This document shows, in pieces, positions 17,543 to 27,065 of a stretch of DNA of 64,000 bases; positions within the stretch are counted from its first letter, which is position 1; every line of letters starts with the position of its first letter. The translations under genes were made by a program, and so were the position numbers. Under the pieces are notes generated by a model. That model was not told where the DNA came from and ran no database searches. It saw nothing but the letters and a program-made list of their open reading frames with translations. The stretch is taken from contig NZ_CANNDN010000002.1 in assembly GCF_947503465.1 (NCBI RefSeq), forward strand, positions 580,255 through 644,254. The letters are read 5' to 3'. This stretch comes from an uncultured Tateyamaria sp. (lineage in GTDB: Bacteria; Pseudomonadota; Alphaproteobacteria; Rhodobacterales; Rhodobacteraceae).

Positions 17543-18961
17543 TCAAGGAACAAGGCGTTGCACAAGCCCTACCACCCGTTTGACCAGATCACTTTCAAAA
17601 AGGCGCGGACTGAAATAGGCACCGGCGGCGCGTTTGTTGACCTCGCCGATGGTGGGATAGGGCGACACCATGGCGGCGACCTGGCTCATTTTCATGCTGT
17701 TGGCGATGACAAGGGACCACAGGTTGATCAACTCGCCCGCCTGATGACCGGCGATAGAGGCCCCGACGGGGCGGCCCTTGACCACCATGACCTTGATCAG
17801 GCCATCGGTCTTGCGTTCGGCAATGGCGCGATCGTTGTGGTTATAGTGGAAACGGACCACCTCCAGCTTGTCACCATGCTGCTCCCTCGCCTGCGCTTCG
17901 GTCAGGCCGACCTGGGCCAGTTCAGGATCGGTGTAGGTCGCCCACGGAATATGTGCCGTCTTGGCCTTGGACGGCAACGCAAACAGCAGCGACCGGATGA
18001 TGACCCCGGCATGATACCCGGCCACATGCGTAAATTGCAGCCCGCCCGCGGCATCCCCCACGGCATAGACGCGGCGATTGGTGGTGCGCAGGCTGTCATC
18101 AACCTTTACCCCGGACCTGGTGGTTTCAATCCCGGCGGCATCAAGGTTCAGACTGTCGGTGTTGGACGTGCGCCCGACGGCCACCAACAGGTGCGAGCCG
18201 TCAAAGCTGCGCCCGTCCTTGGTATGGACCGTCACCGACGCGTCGCGGCCTTCGATGCGGTCGGCCTGCGCGTCTTCGGCAATCACGATCCCCTCGCGGC
18301 GCAGGTTGGTCAACACGACCTCGGCCATTTCCGGATCATCCTTGCCCAGCGCCTTGGCGCCCTCGATCACGGTCACCTGTGACCCCAGACGTCGGTGCGC
18401 CTGCGCCATTTCCATCCCGATGGGACCGCCGCCGATGATCAACAGGTGATCGGGGCGCACGCGCAGGTCCCACAAGGTTTCGTTGGTCAGATATGGCACC
18501 GTCTCGATCCCGTCGATGGGCGGCACCAGCGGGCTCGACCCGGTCGCAATGACGATGCGGCGCGCTGCAATGACCGTGTCACCGGCCTGCACTTCCGTGT
18601 CCGAGATGAACCGCCCGAATTCCCGGATGACATGCACACCCAAACCTTCGAACCGTTCCTGACTGTCGACCGGTTCGATCTGCGCAATCACCTGGTTCAC
18701 ATGATCCTTGGCCGCGGCATAATCGACCTGCGGGGCCGCATTGGCCACGCCATATTCGGCACTGTGGGTCTGACCATAGGCTGCCTTGCCGCTTGCAATC
18801 AGCGCCTTGGACGGCACACAGCCATAGTTCAGGCAATCGCCGCCCATCTTGTGCCCTTCCAGAAGGACCACCTTGGCCCCCATCTGAACGGCACCGGCGG
18901 CCACGGACAGGCCACCGGACCCGGCCCCGATGACCAGGATGTCGGTCTTGATACGTTTCAT
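17543..18961 (-). CDS. FAD-dependent pyridine nucleotide-disulfide oxidoreductase (mercuric reductase/lipoamide dehydrogenase-like)
   Basis: 472 residues. N-terminal FAD site VIGAGSGGLSVAAGA, redox disulfide GGDCLNYGCVPSKAL (about residues 40-54), NAD site LLIIGGGPIGMEMAQAH, and the second FAD site VYAVGDAAGG. No N-terminal metal-binding domain and no paired Cys at the C-terminus, so mercury reduction is unlikely. It follows a TVP38 membrane-protein gene with a 5-bp gap; this pairing recurs in many bacteria, so the enzyme probably serves a membrane-linked redox function. Exact substrate unknown. Confidence 0.85.
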   Translation of the reverse strand: MKRIKTDILVIGAGSGGLSVAAGAVQMGAKVVLLEGHKMGGDCLNYGCVPSKALIASGKAAYGQTHSAEYGVANAAPQVDYAAAKDHVNQVIAQIEPVDSQERFEGLGVHVIREFGRFISDTEVQAGDTVIAARRIVIATGSSPLVPPIDGIETVPYLTNETLWDLRVRPDHLLIIGGGPIGMEMAQAHRRLGSQVTVIEGAKALGKDDPEMAEVVLTNLRREGIVIAEDAQADRIEGRDASVTVHTKDGRSFDGSHLLVAVGRTSNTDSLNLDAAGIETTRSGVKVDDSLRTTNRRVYAVGDAAGGLQFTHVAGYHAGVIIRSLLFALPSKAKTAHIPWATYTDPELAQVGLTEAQAREQHGDKLEVVRFHYNHNDRAIAERKTDGLIKVMVVKGRPVGASIAGHQAGELINLWSLVIANSMKMSQVAAMVSPYPTIGEVNKRAAGAYFSPRLFESDLVKRVVGLVQRLVP

Positions 18962-18966
18962 CGAAT

Positions 18967-19698
18967 TTACAGACCTTTCTTGCCCGTCACGGCCTTGACC
19001 ACCACCGGCAGCAGGGACAGTGCCGCCAGACCAAGGATAGGAAGAAGTATGTGCGGTTCAAAGATGATCCCGAGATCAGGCGTTTCGCCGCGGGCAAATA
19101 CCTCGCCCAGACCGGCACCGACCGAGTTGAAGACGACAGAGCCGGGGATGATGCCGAAGAAGGTCGAAATGACATAGCGGTGCAGCGGCACCTGCATGAA
19201 GGCCGGGATCAGGTTGGCGACAAAGAAGGGAACCGCCGGGACCAACCGGATGACAAACAGCATCGACCACTGGTTTTCGTCGATGCCGTCCTTGATCTTC
19301 TTGATGGTCCCCTTGGACGCTTCCATTTTCTGGCCCAGCGTCTCGCCAAAGCCATGGCGCGCCGCAAGAAAGATGATCGTGGCCCCGATGGTCGCGGCAG
19401 TCACCGCGAACAATGACCCGAACACCGTTCCAAACAGAAAGCCGCCTGTCAGCGTGGCAATGCTGGCGCCCGGCAGGGAAAACCCCACGATCAGGACATA
19501 TACAGCAACGAAAACCAGGGCTGTCAGCAGGTAATTGGCATCCCGAAAATCGATCAGCGCTTCGCGGTTGTCCGCCAGCGTCTGAAAGCTGAGATAGTCG
19601 CGCAAGGTAAAGGCACCGATGGCGGCAATGATCAGGATCCCGATCAACGGAAGGTTCCGCATCAGGGTCGATTTGCGTGGGTCGCTCGTATCGGTCAT
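18967..19698 (-). CDS. TVP38/TMEM64 (DedA-like, SNARE-associated) membrane protein
   Basis: 243 residues with about six hydrophobic segments. The core includes GFSLPGASIATLTGGFLFGTVFGSLFAVTAATIGATIIFLAAR and RLVPAVPFFVANLIPA, the re-entrant-loop signature of the VTT-domain superfamily. Members act in envelope lipid or metabolite transport. First gene of a probable three-gene unit with the flavin reductase and histidine kinase. Preceded by a 318-bp gap divergent to rpmH. Confidence 0.85.
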   Translation of the reverse strand: MTDTSDPRKSTLMRNLPLIGILIIAAIGAFTLRDYLSFQTLADNREALIDFRDANYLLTALVFVAVYVLIVGFSLPGASIATLTGGFLFGTVFGSLFAVTAATIGATIIFLAARHGFGETLGQKMEASKGTIKKIKDGIDENQWSMLFVIRLVPAVPFFVANLIPAFMQVPLHRYVISTFFGIIPGSVVFNSVGAGLGEVFARGETPDLGIIFEPHILLPILGLAALSLLPVVVKAVTGKKGL

Positions 19699-20016
19699 GG
19701 CCTATCCTTCGGGGCGTTCGTCAAAATGCGCCGGATGTTGCGCTGTGTGTGACCTGAAAATGCGCGTCCCGCACCCTCCAAAACAGGTTTATCACGGGCG
19801 GTTGAACGGAAGTGCCCATTTCCGTGAGGTTTATTTGGCTTCCCGCAACACATTGAAACATAGCGGCGCGGATGTGGCCCGTTTTGTTGCAAACCGCGCC
19901 GATTTCGGTGTCCAGAGGGTTTACTTGCCCCGGTCTGCGCATTAGAGGACGGGCTTCGAATACTGCCCTATCCCGAATCCGCGGGTATGTGGGCCAACAG
20001 ATCCGGAGCCAATGCG
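19699..20016. other. Divergent intergenic region upstream of rpmH
   Basis: 318 bp without a gene, between the TVP38 gene (leftward) and rpmH (rightward). A weak promoter for rpmH may be TTTACT (19920-19925), 17 bp, TAGAGG (19943-19948). I see no cluster of DnaA boxes, so this is not obviously a replication origin. Confidence 0.35.
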
Positions 20017-20151
20017 ATGAAACGCACCTACCAACCTTCGAACCTCGTGCGCAAACGCCGTCACGGTTTCCGTGCCCGCATGGCAACCAAGGCTGGCCGC
20101 AAGATCCTCAACGCCCGCCGCGCCCGCGGTCGGAAGTCGCTGAGCGCCTAA
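20017..20151 (+). CDS. rpmH: 50S ribosomal protein L34
   Basis: 44 residues, [18 protein letters not shown] then [21 protein letters not shown], essentially the invariant L34 sequence. Very basic. It is followed 23 bp later by rnpA and then yidD, the standard order. Binds 23S rRNA in the large subunit. Confidence 0.98.
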
Positions 20152-20174
20152 GCGTCCCTGACACGGGAAGACCT

Positions 20175-20570
20175 ATGACCCCGCCGACGGCCTCTTCGCC
20201 CAGCACACCCGCTGGCGGGGATATGCCGCCGGCGGGATCGTTGCGTTTGGAGACCCTCAAGACCCGCGCGGATTTCCTGCGCGCCGCGCGGGCCAGGCGG
20301 GTTGTGATGCCGGGGTTTATCCTGCAGGCGCGCAAACGCGACGATGATGGGCCGATCCGCGTCGGTTTCACCTGTTCCAAGAAAGTCGGCAATGCGGTCG
20401 CGCGCAACCGGGCCAAACGGCGCCTGCGCGAGGTTGCGCGCCACGTGCTTGGCCAGCGGGGGCGTGCGGCCACCGATTACGTGCTGGTGGGCCGCGCCGA
20501 TATCACCGCCTCCCGCCCGTTTTCGGACCTGATCGCGGATTGCAACGCCGCGCTGGATCAGTTGCCGTGA
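20175..20570 (+). CDS. rnpA: Ribonuclease P protein component
   Basis: 131 residues. The signature [28 protein letters not shown] (about residues 57-84) contains the R-N-R-x-K-R-R-x-R motif that contacts RNase P RNA. The start at 20175 gives a short Pro/Ser-rich leader before the conserved [15 protein letters not shown] block; an upstream extension into rpmH is rejected. Overlaps yidD by 4 bp. Needed for tRNA 5' maturation. Confidence 0.95.
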   Translation: MTPPTASSPSTPAGGDMPPAGSLRLETLKTRADFLRAARARRVVMPGFILQARKRDDDGPIRVGFTCSKKVGNAVARNRAKRRLREVARHVLGQRGRAATDYVLVGRADITASRPFSDLIADCNAALDQLP

Positions 20571-20800
20571 CCCCGTTTGCCTTCATCGTCTCCCTGCCCG
20601 TGCGCGCATACCGGCTGCTGTTTTCGCCGTGGGTCGGCTTCAATTGCCGGTATCAGCCCACGTGCAGCGCCTATGCGATGGACGCCTTGGAAAAGTACGG
20701 CGCACTCAAGGGAAGCTGGTTGGCCGCGCGCCGCATTGCGCGGTGTCACCCCTGGGGCGGTGACGGGTACGACCCGGTGCCCAACCGCGACGACCCCTGA
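20567..20800 (+). CDS. yidD: Membrane protein insertion efficiency factor YidD
   Basis: 77 residues from a GTG start that overlaps the rnpA stop. Conserved [33 protein letters not shown] and the final [14 protein letters not shown] identify YidD, with the CRYxPTCSxYA and CHPWxxGGxDPVP blocks. Amphipathic N-terminal helix. Helps YidC insert membrane proteins; yidC itself is 4.4 kb downstream on the same strand, separated by four genes. Confidence 0.95.
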   Translation: MTPFAFIVSLPVRAYRLLFSPWVGFNCRYQPTCSAYAMDALEKYGALKGSWLAARRIARCHPWGGDGYDPVPNRDDP

Positions 20801-20940
20801 CGGAAAAGGCCGCTCTGCCTGCCTGTGGGGCGGCGTGAACAGTCAAGGCCCCGCCGCGCCAAGCACTGGGGCGCAAGCCCACACTGCCATGCGACCCCGC
20901 GCGTCACGCAGGCAATCGCCTGAATGGTGATGTCCGGTGC

Positions 20941-21474
20941 CTAGTCCAGTTTTTCGAACGTGATGATCACGTCACCGATATCGACGCCTGCCCGTTTCAT
21001 GTAGGCCCGGTTCAACAGGCGGTCGTCGCTCAGCAGCCACATCCAGTCGTCAAAGGTCACGCGCAGCGTGCCATCGGGCACCGGCAAGTCGATCTTGTAC
21101 TGCCAGTTGAACGTGTCGCCCGTCTCTTGTCCCGTCGCCGTGCCGATCACGCCGGGGGCCGTGCCGGCCCAGCTGTCGGGTCCCGTTTTCGTCAGGGTCC
21201 AGATCCGCTGTTCGGTGCTGTCATCTTCATAGACGAAATCCTCGACCAGGGTCAGGGTCTCCCCATCCCACGTGCCCTCGATCTCGACGGTGAACCGCCG
21301 CCGGACCATGCCGAACACATCCTGGAACTGCCCATAGGCAATCAATTCGCCGTCAAAGAACTCTTCGAGGTTCAGCTTCCGGTCAGACAGGGCCGCGTCA
21401 TCCAGATCGGGTTTGCCCGTGCACGCCGCCAACATCGCAAACGCCAAACCCATGACACACCAACGCATATTCAC
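20941..21474 (-). CDS. Lipoprotein with a DUF3833-type domain
   Basis: 177 residues. Signal with lipobox L-A-A-C at residues 15-18 (MLAACTGKPDL), so it is an anchored periplasmic protein. The mature domain is mostly beta: FFDGELIAYGQFQDVFGMVRRRF, then WTLTKTGPDSWAGTAPGVIGTATG and a C-terminal DDWMWLLSDDRLLNRAYMKRAGVDIGDVIITF, matching the DUF3833 pattern. No biochemical role is known for the family. The 140 bp between yidD and its 3' end hold nothing recognisable. Confidence 0.75.
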   Translation of the reverse strand: MNMRWCVMGLAFAMLAACTGKPDLDDAALSDRKLNLEEFFDGELIAYGQFQDVFGMVRRRFTVEIEGTWDGETLTLVEDFVYEDDSTEQRIWTLTKTGPDSWAGTAPGVIGTATGQETGDTFNWQYKIDLPVPDGTLRVTFDDWMWLLSDDRLLNRAYMKRAGVDIGDVIITFEKLD

Positions 21475-21540
21475 ACCCTTTTCCTGCTGGAAAGGATACG
21501 GCGCGCTGCCCGGATTGGTTCACGCAAGGCCCGGCGCCGA

Positions 21541-22446
21541 TCAGGGGCGCGCGCGGATCATCTGCTTGGGGGGCGGATGTCCCGGCAACCGTGTCGACAC
21601 ATGCGCGGCCGATCCCCCCATCAGCGTCTGGCACAGGTCCTTGAAAAAGAACGCGTCCTCGAACCACCAGGTATGGGAATGCTGGGCGCTGTTGCGCTGC
21701 TTGACCTCGGCAAACCTGTGCTGCCCCTCGACATCGAACGTATCACCCGCCCCCGCCTGCGGCAGCCCGGCCTGCCCCAACCGCTTTTGCATGCCATTTA
21801 CAAAGGCACCCGGCACTTTCAGCACCTTGTCCGTGCCGCTGCAAAAGTTGGTAAACCGGTTACAGGCCCCGGTCACGGCCGTCCAATCGGTGGAATGGGG
21901 CGCAAAGTCCCTGGCATCGACATCGGCCGACACGAAACAGACCTGGTCAAAGGACAGCCCCGCCGCCCGCGTCTTGAGCGCTTCGGTCGTCAGCAACGCG
22001 CCCATCGAATGGGCAACGATGTGGATCTTCGCGGCGGGCACCGCCTGCACAACAGGGGCAACCACGTCCGACATCAGGAACGGCGCCACCCCAAGGGCCA
22101 GCGTGCGGTCCGCAGAATACTGCCATTTGCTTGCGAAATTCGGCCAGTCAAAGGCAATGACCACACCCTTGAACCCGTTCCGCCGCACGTGATGCTTCAT
22201 CCGGTAATGCCGCGCCAGCATCGTCTTTTGCGGCGTGTTGAACCCATGCACATAGATGGCCATACCATGGGCGGCACCCGCATCCTTGACATGCGACAGC
22301 CACGTGGCCTGACCGATATCCGTGACCAGGTCCGTACTGTTGGACTCTGTGTGGCGGCTCACGGCCAGGTAATGGGTCTGTGCGCTTGTCCTGCGCTTGT
22401 CGCGGCGCTTGTGTCCAAGTTTTCGACGGGAGGCGATCAGCAACAT
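21541..22446 (-). CDS. Alpha/beta hydrolase (DUF900-like)
   Basis: 301 residues. The oxyanion region AIYVHGFNTPQKTMLARHY (about residues 82-100), nucleophile elbow IVAHSMGALLTTEAL (AHSMG, G-x-S-x-G variant with Ala), and a following Asp in VSADVDARDF give the alpha/beta hydrolase core. These features resemble the DUF900 group of putative lipases or esterases. A short positively charged N-terminus with no clear signal peptide. Stands alone between the lipoprotein gene and divergent ttcA; substrate unknown. Confidence 0.75.
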   Translation of the reverse strand: MLLIASRRKLGHKRRDKRRTSAQTHYLAVSRHTESNSTDLVTDIGQATWLSHVKDAGAAHGMAIYVHGFNTPQKTMLARHYRMKHHVRRNGFKGVVIAFDWPNFASKWQYSADRTLALGVAPFLMSDVVAPVVQAVPAAKIHIVAHSMGALLTTEALKTRAAGLSFDQVCFVSADVDARDFAPHSTDWTAVTGACNRFTNFCSGTDKVLKVPGAFVNGMQKRLGQAGLPQAGAGDTFDVEGQHRFAEVKQRNSAQHSHTWWFEDAFFFKDLCQTLMGGSAAHVSTRLPGHPPPKQMIRARP

Positions 22447-22579
22447 CTATTCCGGGGTCCTTGCAATGGGGGGTATCGAAACAATGAATGGAATGATGTC
22501 GTCGTCGCCGCGGCATCGCAAAGGATTATTGCGCTTTGCGCGCTGAACCCGCAAAAGCAACGGCGATGCAGGAGACGAC

Positions 22580-23449
22580 ATGCTAGACAACGGCGACGAT
22601 ATCCACCCGCTCTTTTCCGGCGCGCCCGCGACGACCGAATTCAAAAAGCTGCGCAAACGCATCGTCCGCTACACCCGTGAGGCGATCGAGCAATACGGCA
22701 TGATCGAACCGGGCGGCAAATGGCTGGTGTGCCTGTCGGGGGGCAAGGACAGCTACACGCTGCTGGCGGTTCTGTACGAACTGAAATGGCGCGGCCTGCT
22801 GCCGGTCGACTTGCTGGCCTGCAACCTGGATCAGGGCCAACCCGGGTTTCCCGCGACCGTGCTGCCCGAATTTCTGGAACGGATGCAGGTGCCGCACCGG
22901 ATCGAATATCAGGACACCTATTCCATCGTCATGGACAAGGTGCCCGAGGGGCGGACGTTCTGTGCGCTCTGCTCGCGGCTCCGGCGTGGCAATCTCTACC
23001 GCATCGCGCGCGAGGAAGGTTGCACGGCGGTTGTCCTGGGCCATCACCGCGATGATATCCTGGAAACCTTCTTCATGAACCTCTTTCACGGCGGGCGGCT
23101 CGCGACCATGCCGCCCAAGCTGGTGAACGAGGAAGGGGACCTGTTTGTCTATCGCCCCCTTGCACATGTGGCCGAGGCGGATTGCGAGAAGTTCGCGCGG
23201 GCCATGACCTATCCCATCATTCCGTGCGACCTGTGCGGCAGCCAGGACGGATTGCAGCGCCAGCAGGTCAAGCAGATCCTCGATGGATGGGAAGCCAACA
23301 GCCCCGGCCGGCGGCAGGTGATGTTCCGCGCGCTGATGAATGCGCGGCCCTCGCACCTCCTGGACCCCAAACTGTTCGACTTTGCCGGGCTGATCCGCAG
23401 GTCCGAACAATTTGAAGAAAAAAACGAGAACATTCCGGATTTGCGTTAA
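22580..23449 (+). CDS. ttcA: tRNA 2-thiocytidine(32) synthetase TtcA
   Basis: 289 residues. PP-loop SGGKDS (about residues 53-58) for ATP, and two CxxC pairs ([10 protein letters not shown] and [14 protein letters not shown]) that hold the iron-sulfur cluster. Further TtcA marks are [19 protein letters not shown] and [19 protein letters not shown]. Thiolates C32 of certain tRNAs, including arginine tRNAs. Stands alone with a GGAG ribosome site. Confidence 0.95.
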   Translation: MLDNGDDIHPLFSGAPATTEFKKLRKRIVRYTREAIEQYGMIEPGGKWLVCLSGGKDSYTLLAVLYELKWRGLLPVDLLACNLDQGQPGFPATVLPEFLERMQVPHRIEYQDTYSIVMDKVPEGRTFCALCSRLRRGNLYRIAREEGCTAVVLGHHRDDILETFFMNLFHGGRLATMPPKLVNEEGDLFVYRPLAHVAEADCEKFARAMTYPIIPCDLCGSQDGLQRQQVKQILDGWEANSPGRRQVMFRALMNARPSHLLDPKLFDFAGLIRRSEQFEEKNENIPDLR

Positions 23450-23524
23450 GCGCGCGCTCACCTCGATTTCCTACTGCTTTGATCAGCCTGTGGTTGCGAC
23501 AGGGCAGGACGGAAAAAGGGGTCA

Positions 23525-25075
23525 ATGATGGAATTCCGCGCGCCGGATATGATGAAACGTCTGCGACAGGGCGCTGCCACGGCCCTGAGCGGGCCGCAAA
23601 TGCTGGCGTTTCTGCCCGCGCTCATGCTTGCCGCATATTGGCTGGGCGGGGAAATGGCCCTGACGGCGATGGCCCTGGCGCTGCCCATCGCGTGGTTTGT
23701 CTTTGGCGGGGTCGAGGATCTGTTGCGCAAGGGCAGCGCGCGGGCCATTGTCCCCGGCCTGGTGTCCCGGGACACCTTCGCCGAAAAGGTCGAAACGATG
23801 CGTCAGGATGCGCCGCCTGCGGACCGGCACAGCGCGATCTTCTCGATCGAGGTTGATGACCATACCAGCCTGGCCGACCGTTTCGAACGGGCCGCAATTG
23901 ACCGTATTCTCAAGGCCGTCGCCGACCGGCTGGTTGCCACCATGCGTGATACCGACACGCTCAGCCGTACAGGGGACTACCGGTTTTCGATGTGCCTGGG
24001 GGCTGTGCAACACCTCGATCTCGAAAGCTGTATCCAGCTGTGCGGGCGTTACCAGCAAGCGATCGAGGAACCCATCGCGATTGACGGCGCCACGGTCTAT
24101 GTCTCGGTCAGTATCGGGTTTTGCCTGCTCAACCGCGCGCCGGGCGCGTCCGGGCAGGATTGGATCGACGGATCGCTTGCCGCCCTGACCGAAGCGCAGC
24201 GGCGCGGCCCCTCTTCGGTGCGCGCCTATTCGACCGAATTGCACTCTCGCCTCAAGAACCGCGCCCATCTGCGGGACGAGGTGGCCGCGGCACTGGAACA
24301 GGGACATATCCAGCCCTGGTTCCAACCCCAGATTTCCACTGACACGGGCAAGGTCGCAGGGTTCGAGGCGCTGGCGCGGTGGATTCACCCCGACAAGGGC
24401 GCCATTTCCCCGGCCGAATTCCTGCCGGCCATCGAAGATGCCGGGCTGCTGGAACGTCTGGCGGAAATCATGATCTACCACAGCTTCACCGCGCTCAAGG
24501 CGTGGGATTCCGCCGGGCTGCACGTGCCGCATGTGGGTGTCAACTTCTCCGGGTCGGAACTGAACAATCCCAAGCTGGTAGACAAGGTGCGTTGGGAACT
24601 GGACCGGTTCGACCTCACCCCCGACCGCCTCGCCGTCGAGATTCTGGAAACCGTCGTGACGGACACGACCGATGATACCATCACGCGCAACATCAACGCG
24701 CTGACCAAGCTGGGGTGCCGGGTTGATCTGGATGATTTCGGGACGGGCCACGCGTCGATTGCCTCGATCCGCCGCTTCGGCGTGGGCCGGATCAAGATTG
24801 ACCGCTCCTTCGTGATGAAGGCGGACCGCGATCCCGAACAGCAACGCATGATCAGCGCCGTGCTGACCATGGCAGAACGGATGGGCATCGAAACCCTGGC
24901 CGAAGGTGTTGAAACCGTGGGGGAACATGCCCTGCTGGCACAGCTGGGCTGTGACTATGTTCAGGGTTTTGGCATCGCGCGGCCCATGCCTTTCGAAAAG
25001 ACCCTGGACTGGGTCCGTGCGCACGAGGCCAAGTTGCAAGCGGCCCCCTCCCTGCCGGTGCGGCGCATGAACTAG
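23525..25075 (+). CDS. Membrane-anchored cyclic-di-GMP phosphodiesterase (degenerate GGDEF + EAL)
   Basis: 516 residues. Two hydrophobic segments near residues 24-61 anchor the protein. A GGDEF-fold domain follows (about 85-235) but the signature is TGDYR at 149-153, so cyclase activity is not expected. The EAL domain starts near 250 with EALARW at 281-286, then NFSGSELNNP, AVEILETV, LDDFGTGHASIASI, KIDRSFV and ETLAEGVET, which include the metal and catalytic residues. It should therefore degrade c-di-GMP, with the GGDEF relic perhaps binding GTP. Confidence 0.88.
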   Translation: MMEFRAPDMMKRLRQGAATALSGPQMLAFLPALMLAAYWLGGEMALTAMALALPIAWFVFGGVEDLLRKGSARAIVPGLVSRDTFAEKVETMRQDAPPADRHSAIFSIEVDDHTSLADRFERAAIDRILKAVADRLVATMRDTDTLSRTGDYRFSMCLGAVQHLDLESCIQLCGRYQQAIEEPIAIDGATVYVSVSIGFCLLNRAPGASGQDWIDGSLAALTEAQRRGPSSVRAYSTELHSRLKNRAHLRDEVAAALEQGHIQPWFQPQISTDTGKVAGFEALARWIHPDKGAISPAEFLPAIEDAGLLERLAEIMIYHSFTALKAWDSAGLHVPHVGVNFSGSELNNPKLVDKVRWELDRFDLTPDRLAVEILETVVTDTTDDTITRNINALTKLGCRVDLDDFGTGHASIASIRRFGVGRIKIDRSFVMKADRDPEQQRMISAVLTMAERMGIETLAEGVETVGEHALLAQLGCDYVQGFGIARPMPFEKTLDWVRAHEAKLQAAPSLPVRRMN

Positions 25076-25185
25076 GCCGGCGTGCCGCTGCACAGCTTGG
25101 GGCAGCCATCCGACCCTGATTTTGACCATGGCACATCCACGGCCCATTGCGACGGGCCAGGTCGCCGCAATTCGCCCGAATCCGC

Positions 25186-25214
25186 TTGACCTTTGGGCCT
25201 GCACTCTGTTGAAC
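25186..25214 (+). promoter_or_regulatory. Possible yidC promoter
   Basis: TTGACC (25186-25191), 17-bp spacer, TTGAAC (25209-25214), 37 bp before the yidC start. The -10 match is only moderate. Confidence 0.35.
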
Positions 25215-25250
25215 CCGTGAAACGTTTCAGACAGCAGGTGGCAGTCCCCG

Positions 25251-27065
25251 ATGGACGATCAGAACAAGAACCTCATTCTTGCAACGGCGCTCAGTTTCCT
25301 TGTCATTCTCGTGTGGTTCGTCCTGTTTCCACCGCCGGAACCCGAGGTGCCGCTGGACGCACCGGCGTCGCAGACGGCGCAAACCGAAGACGCGGGCGCC
25401 GTGCCGTCCGTTGCGGGTGCCGCCGATCCGGCGCAACCGGCTGCGGATGCGGCCTCGGACACTGCCGACGCGCCCCGCATCGCCATTGAAACACCCCGTA
25501 TTTCCGGCTCGATCTCGCTTTTGGGCGGGCGCATCGATGATCTGCGGCTGAAGGACTATCGCACCAGCCTGGAACCCGGCGCGGACATCGTGACCATGAT
25601 GGCGCCCGTGGGATCGCCGGACGCCTATTATGCTGTCTACGGCTGGGCCCCGGGCAGCGGTCTGGAGGCGGACGCCGTGCCCGGTCCAAACACGCTGTGG
25701 CAACAGACGGACGGTGACACCCTGTCCGTGGGCTCTCCCATCACGCTCAGCTGGGACAATGGCGCGGGCCTGGTGTTCGAACGGATGATCAGCATCGATG
25801 ACCAGTACATGTTCGACATCACCCAGTCGGTGACCAATGCATCCGGTGCCGCCGTGCGCGCCGCGCCCTATGGCATGCTGACCCGCCATGGCGAACCGTC
25901 GGACCTCAAGAACTTCTTCATCTTGCACGAAGGCGCCGTGGCCATGGCCGACGGTGAATTGGCGGAAACCGATTGGGATGAAATCCCCGACGCCGATGTT
26001 GACGCGGCGTGGGGACGCCCGGCCATCGTGACCCAGGGCGTGACCCAGGGGTGGGTCGGCTTCACCGACCATTACTGGCAGTCGATCCTGATCCCCACGG
26101 GTGTGCAAAGCTTTGATCAGGCGCTGACCTACGCGCCGCGCAGCGATGTCTACCGCGCCGTCACGCGCCTGCCCACGCAGGACGTGGCCGACGGCGCGAC
26201 CGTCGCCATCCAGACGCAGCTTTTTGCCGGCGCCAAGGAATGGGAAACCATCCGCGACTACCAATCCGCCGGTGTCGACGGCTTCATCGACAGCATCGAC
26301 TGGGGCTGGTTCTTTTTCCTGACCAAGCCGATCTTTTGGCTGCTGCACGAACTTAACGTCCTGATCGGCAACATGGGCTGGGCCATCATCGGCCTCACGC
26401 TCATCATCAAGGCCGTCCTCGTGCCGCTGGCCTACAAGTCCTACGTCTCCATGGCCAAGATGAAGGAACTCCAGCCCCAGATGGAGGAGCTGAAGGAACG
26501 CGCAGGCGACGACAAGCAGAAGCTGCAGCAGGGCATGATGGAGCTGTACAAGAAGGAAAAGGTGAACCCCGCCGCGGGCTGTTTGCCGATCCTTCTGCAA
26601 ATCCCCATCTTCTTCTCGCTCTACAAGGTGATCTTCGTCACGATTGAATTGCGCCACGCCCCCTTCTTCGGGCCCTTCCAGGACCTCAGCGCGCCGGACC
26701 CCACCTCGATCATCAACCTCTTCGGCCTGCTGCCCAACGCAGCGCCCGATCCCACCAGCATCATGGCGCTGATCTTCATCGGCATCCTGCCGATCCTGCT
26801 GGGTATCTCGATGTGGCTGCAGCAAAAGCTGAACCCGGCGCCCACCGATCCCACGCAGCAGATGATCTTTGCGTGGATGCCTTGGGTCTTCATGTTCATG
26901 CTGGGCAGTTTCGCCAGTGGCCTTGTCGTCTACTGGATCGCCAACAACGTGATCACGTTCACACAGCAATACCTGATCATGCGCAGCCAGGGCTACAAAC
27001 CCGACCTTCTGGGCAACATCACCAGCGGCTTCAAAAAGAAGGCGGCCGAGGAACCCAAGAAGTGA
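25251..27065 (+). CDS. yidC: Membrane protein insertase YidC
   Basis: 604 residues. An N-terminal membrane anchor (DDQNKNLILATALSFLVILVW) is followed by an Ala/Pro/Asp-rich linker, a large periplasmic beta domain (about 90-350), and the five-helix insertase core (WAIIGLTLIIKAVLVPLAYKSYVSMAKMKELQPQM, KVNPAAGCLPILLQIPIFFSLYKV, and the final PWVFMFMLGSFASGLVVYW). Complete for the Gram-negative type. Stop overlaps the GTG start of the MOSC gene, so the two are translationally coupled. Confidence 0.97.
   Translation: MDDQNKNLILATALSFLVILVWFVLFPPPEPEVPLDAPASQTAQTEDAGAVPSVAGAADPAQPAADAASDTADAPRIAIETPRISGSISLLGGRIDDLRLKDYRTSLEPGADIVTMMAPVGSPDAYYAVYGWAPGSGLEADAVPGPNTLWQQTDGDTLSVGSPITLSWDNGAGLVFERMISIDDQYMFDITQSVTNASGAAVRAAPYGMLTRHGEPSDLKNFFILHEGAVAMADGELAETDWDEIPDADVDAAWGRPAIVTQGVTQGWVGFTDHYWQSILIPTGVQSFDQALTYAPRSDVYRAVTRLPTQDVADGATVAIQTQLFAGAKEWETIRDYQSAGVDGFIDSIDWGWFFFLTKPIFWLLHELNVLIGNMGWAIIGLTLIIKAVLVPLAYKSYVSMAKMKELQPQMEELKERAGDDKQKLQQGMMELYKKEKVNPAAGCLPILLQIPIFFSLYKVIFVTIELRHAPFFGPFQDLSAPDPTSIINLFGLLPNAAPDPTSIMALIFIGILPILLGISMWLQQKLNPAPTDPTQQMIFAWMPWVFMFMLGSFASGLVVYWIANNVITFTQQYLIMRSQGYKPDLLGNITSGFKKKAAEEPKK

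Noticed and set aside
17543..18961. Mercuric reductase (merA)
   Set aside because: The redox disulfide motif is shared by the whole family; the C-terminal Cys pair, the MerA metal domain and other mer genes are absent.
19699..20016. Replication origin near rpmH-rnpA
   Set aside because: In some bacteria oriC is near rpmH, but no DnaA-box cluster, AT-rich unwinding region or dnaA gene is visible here.
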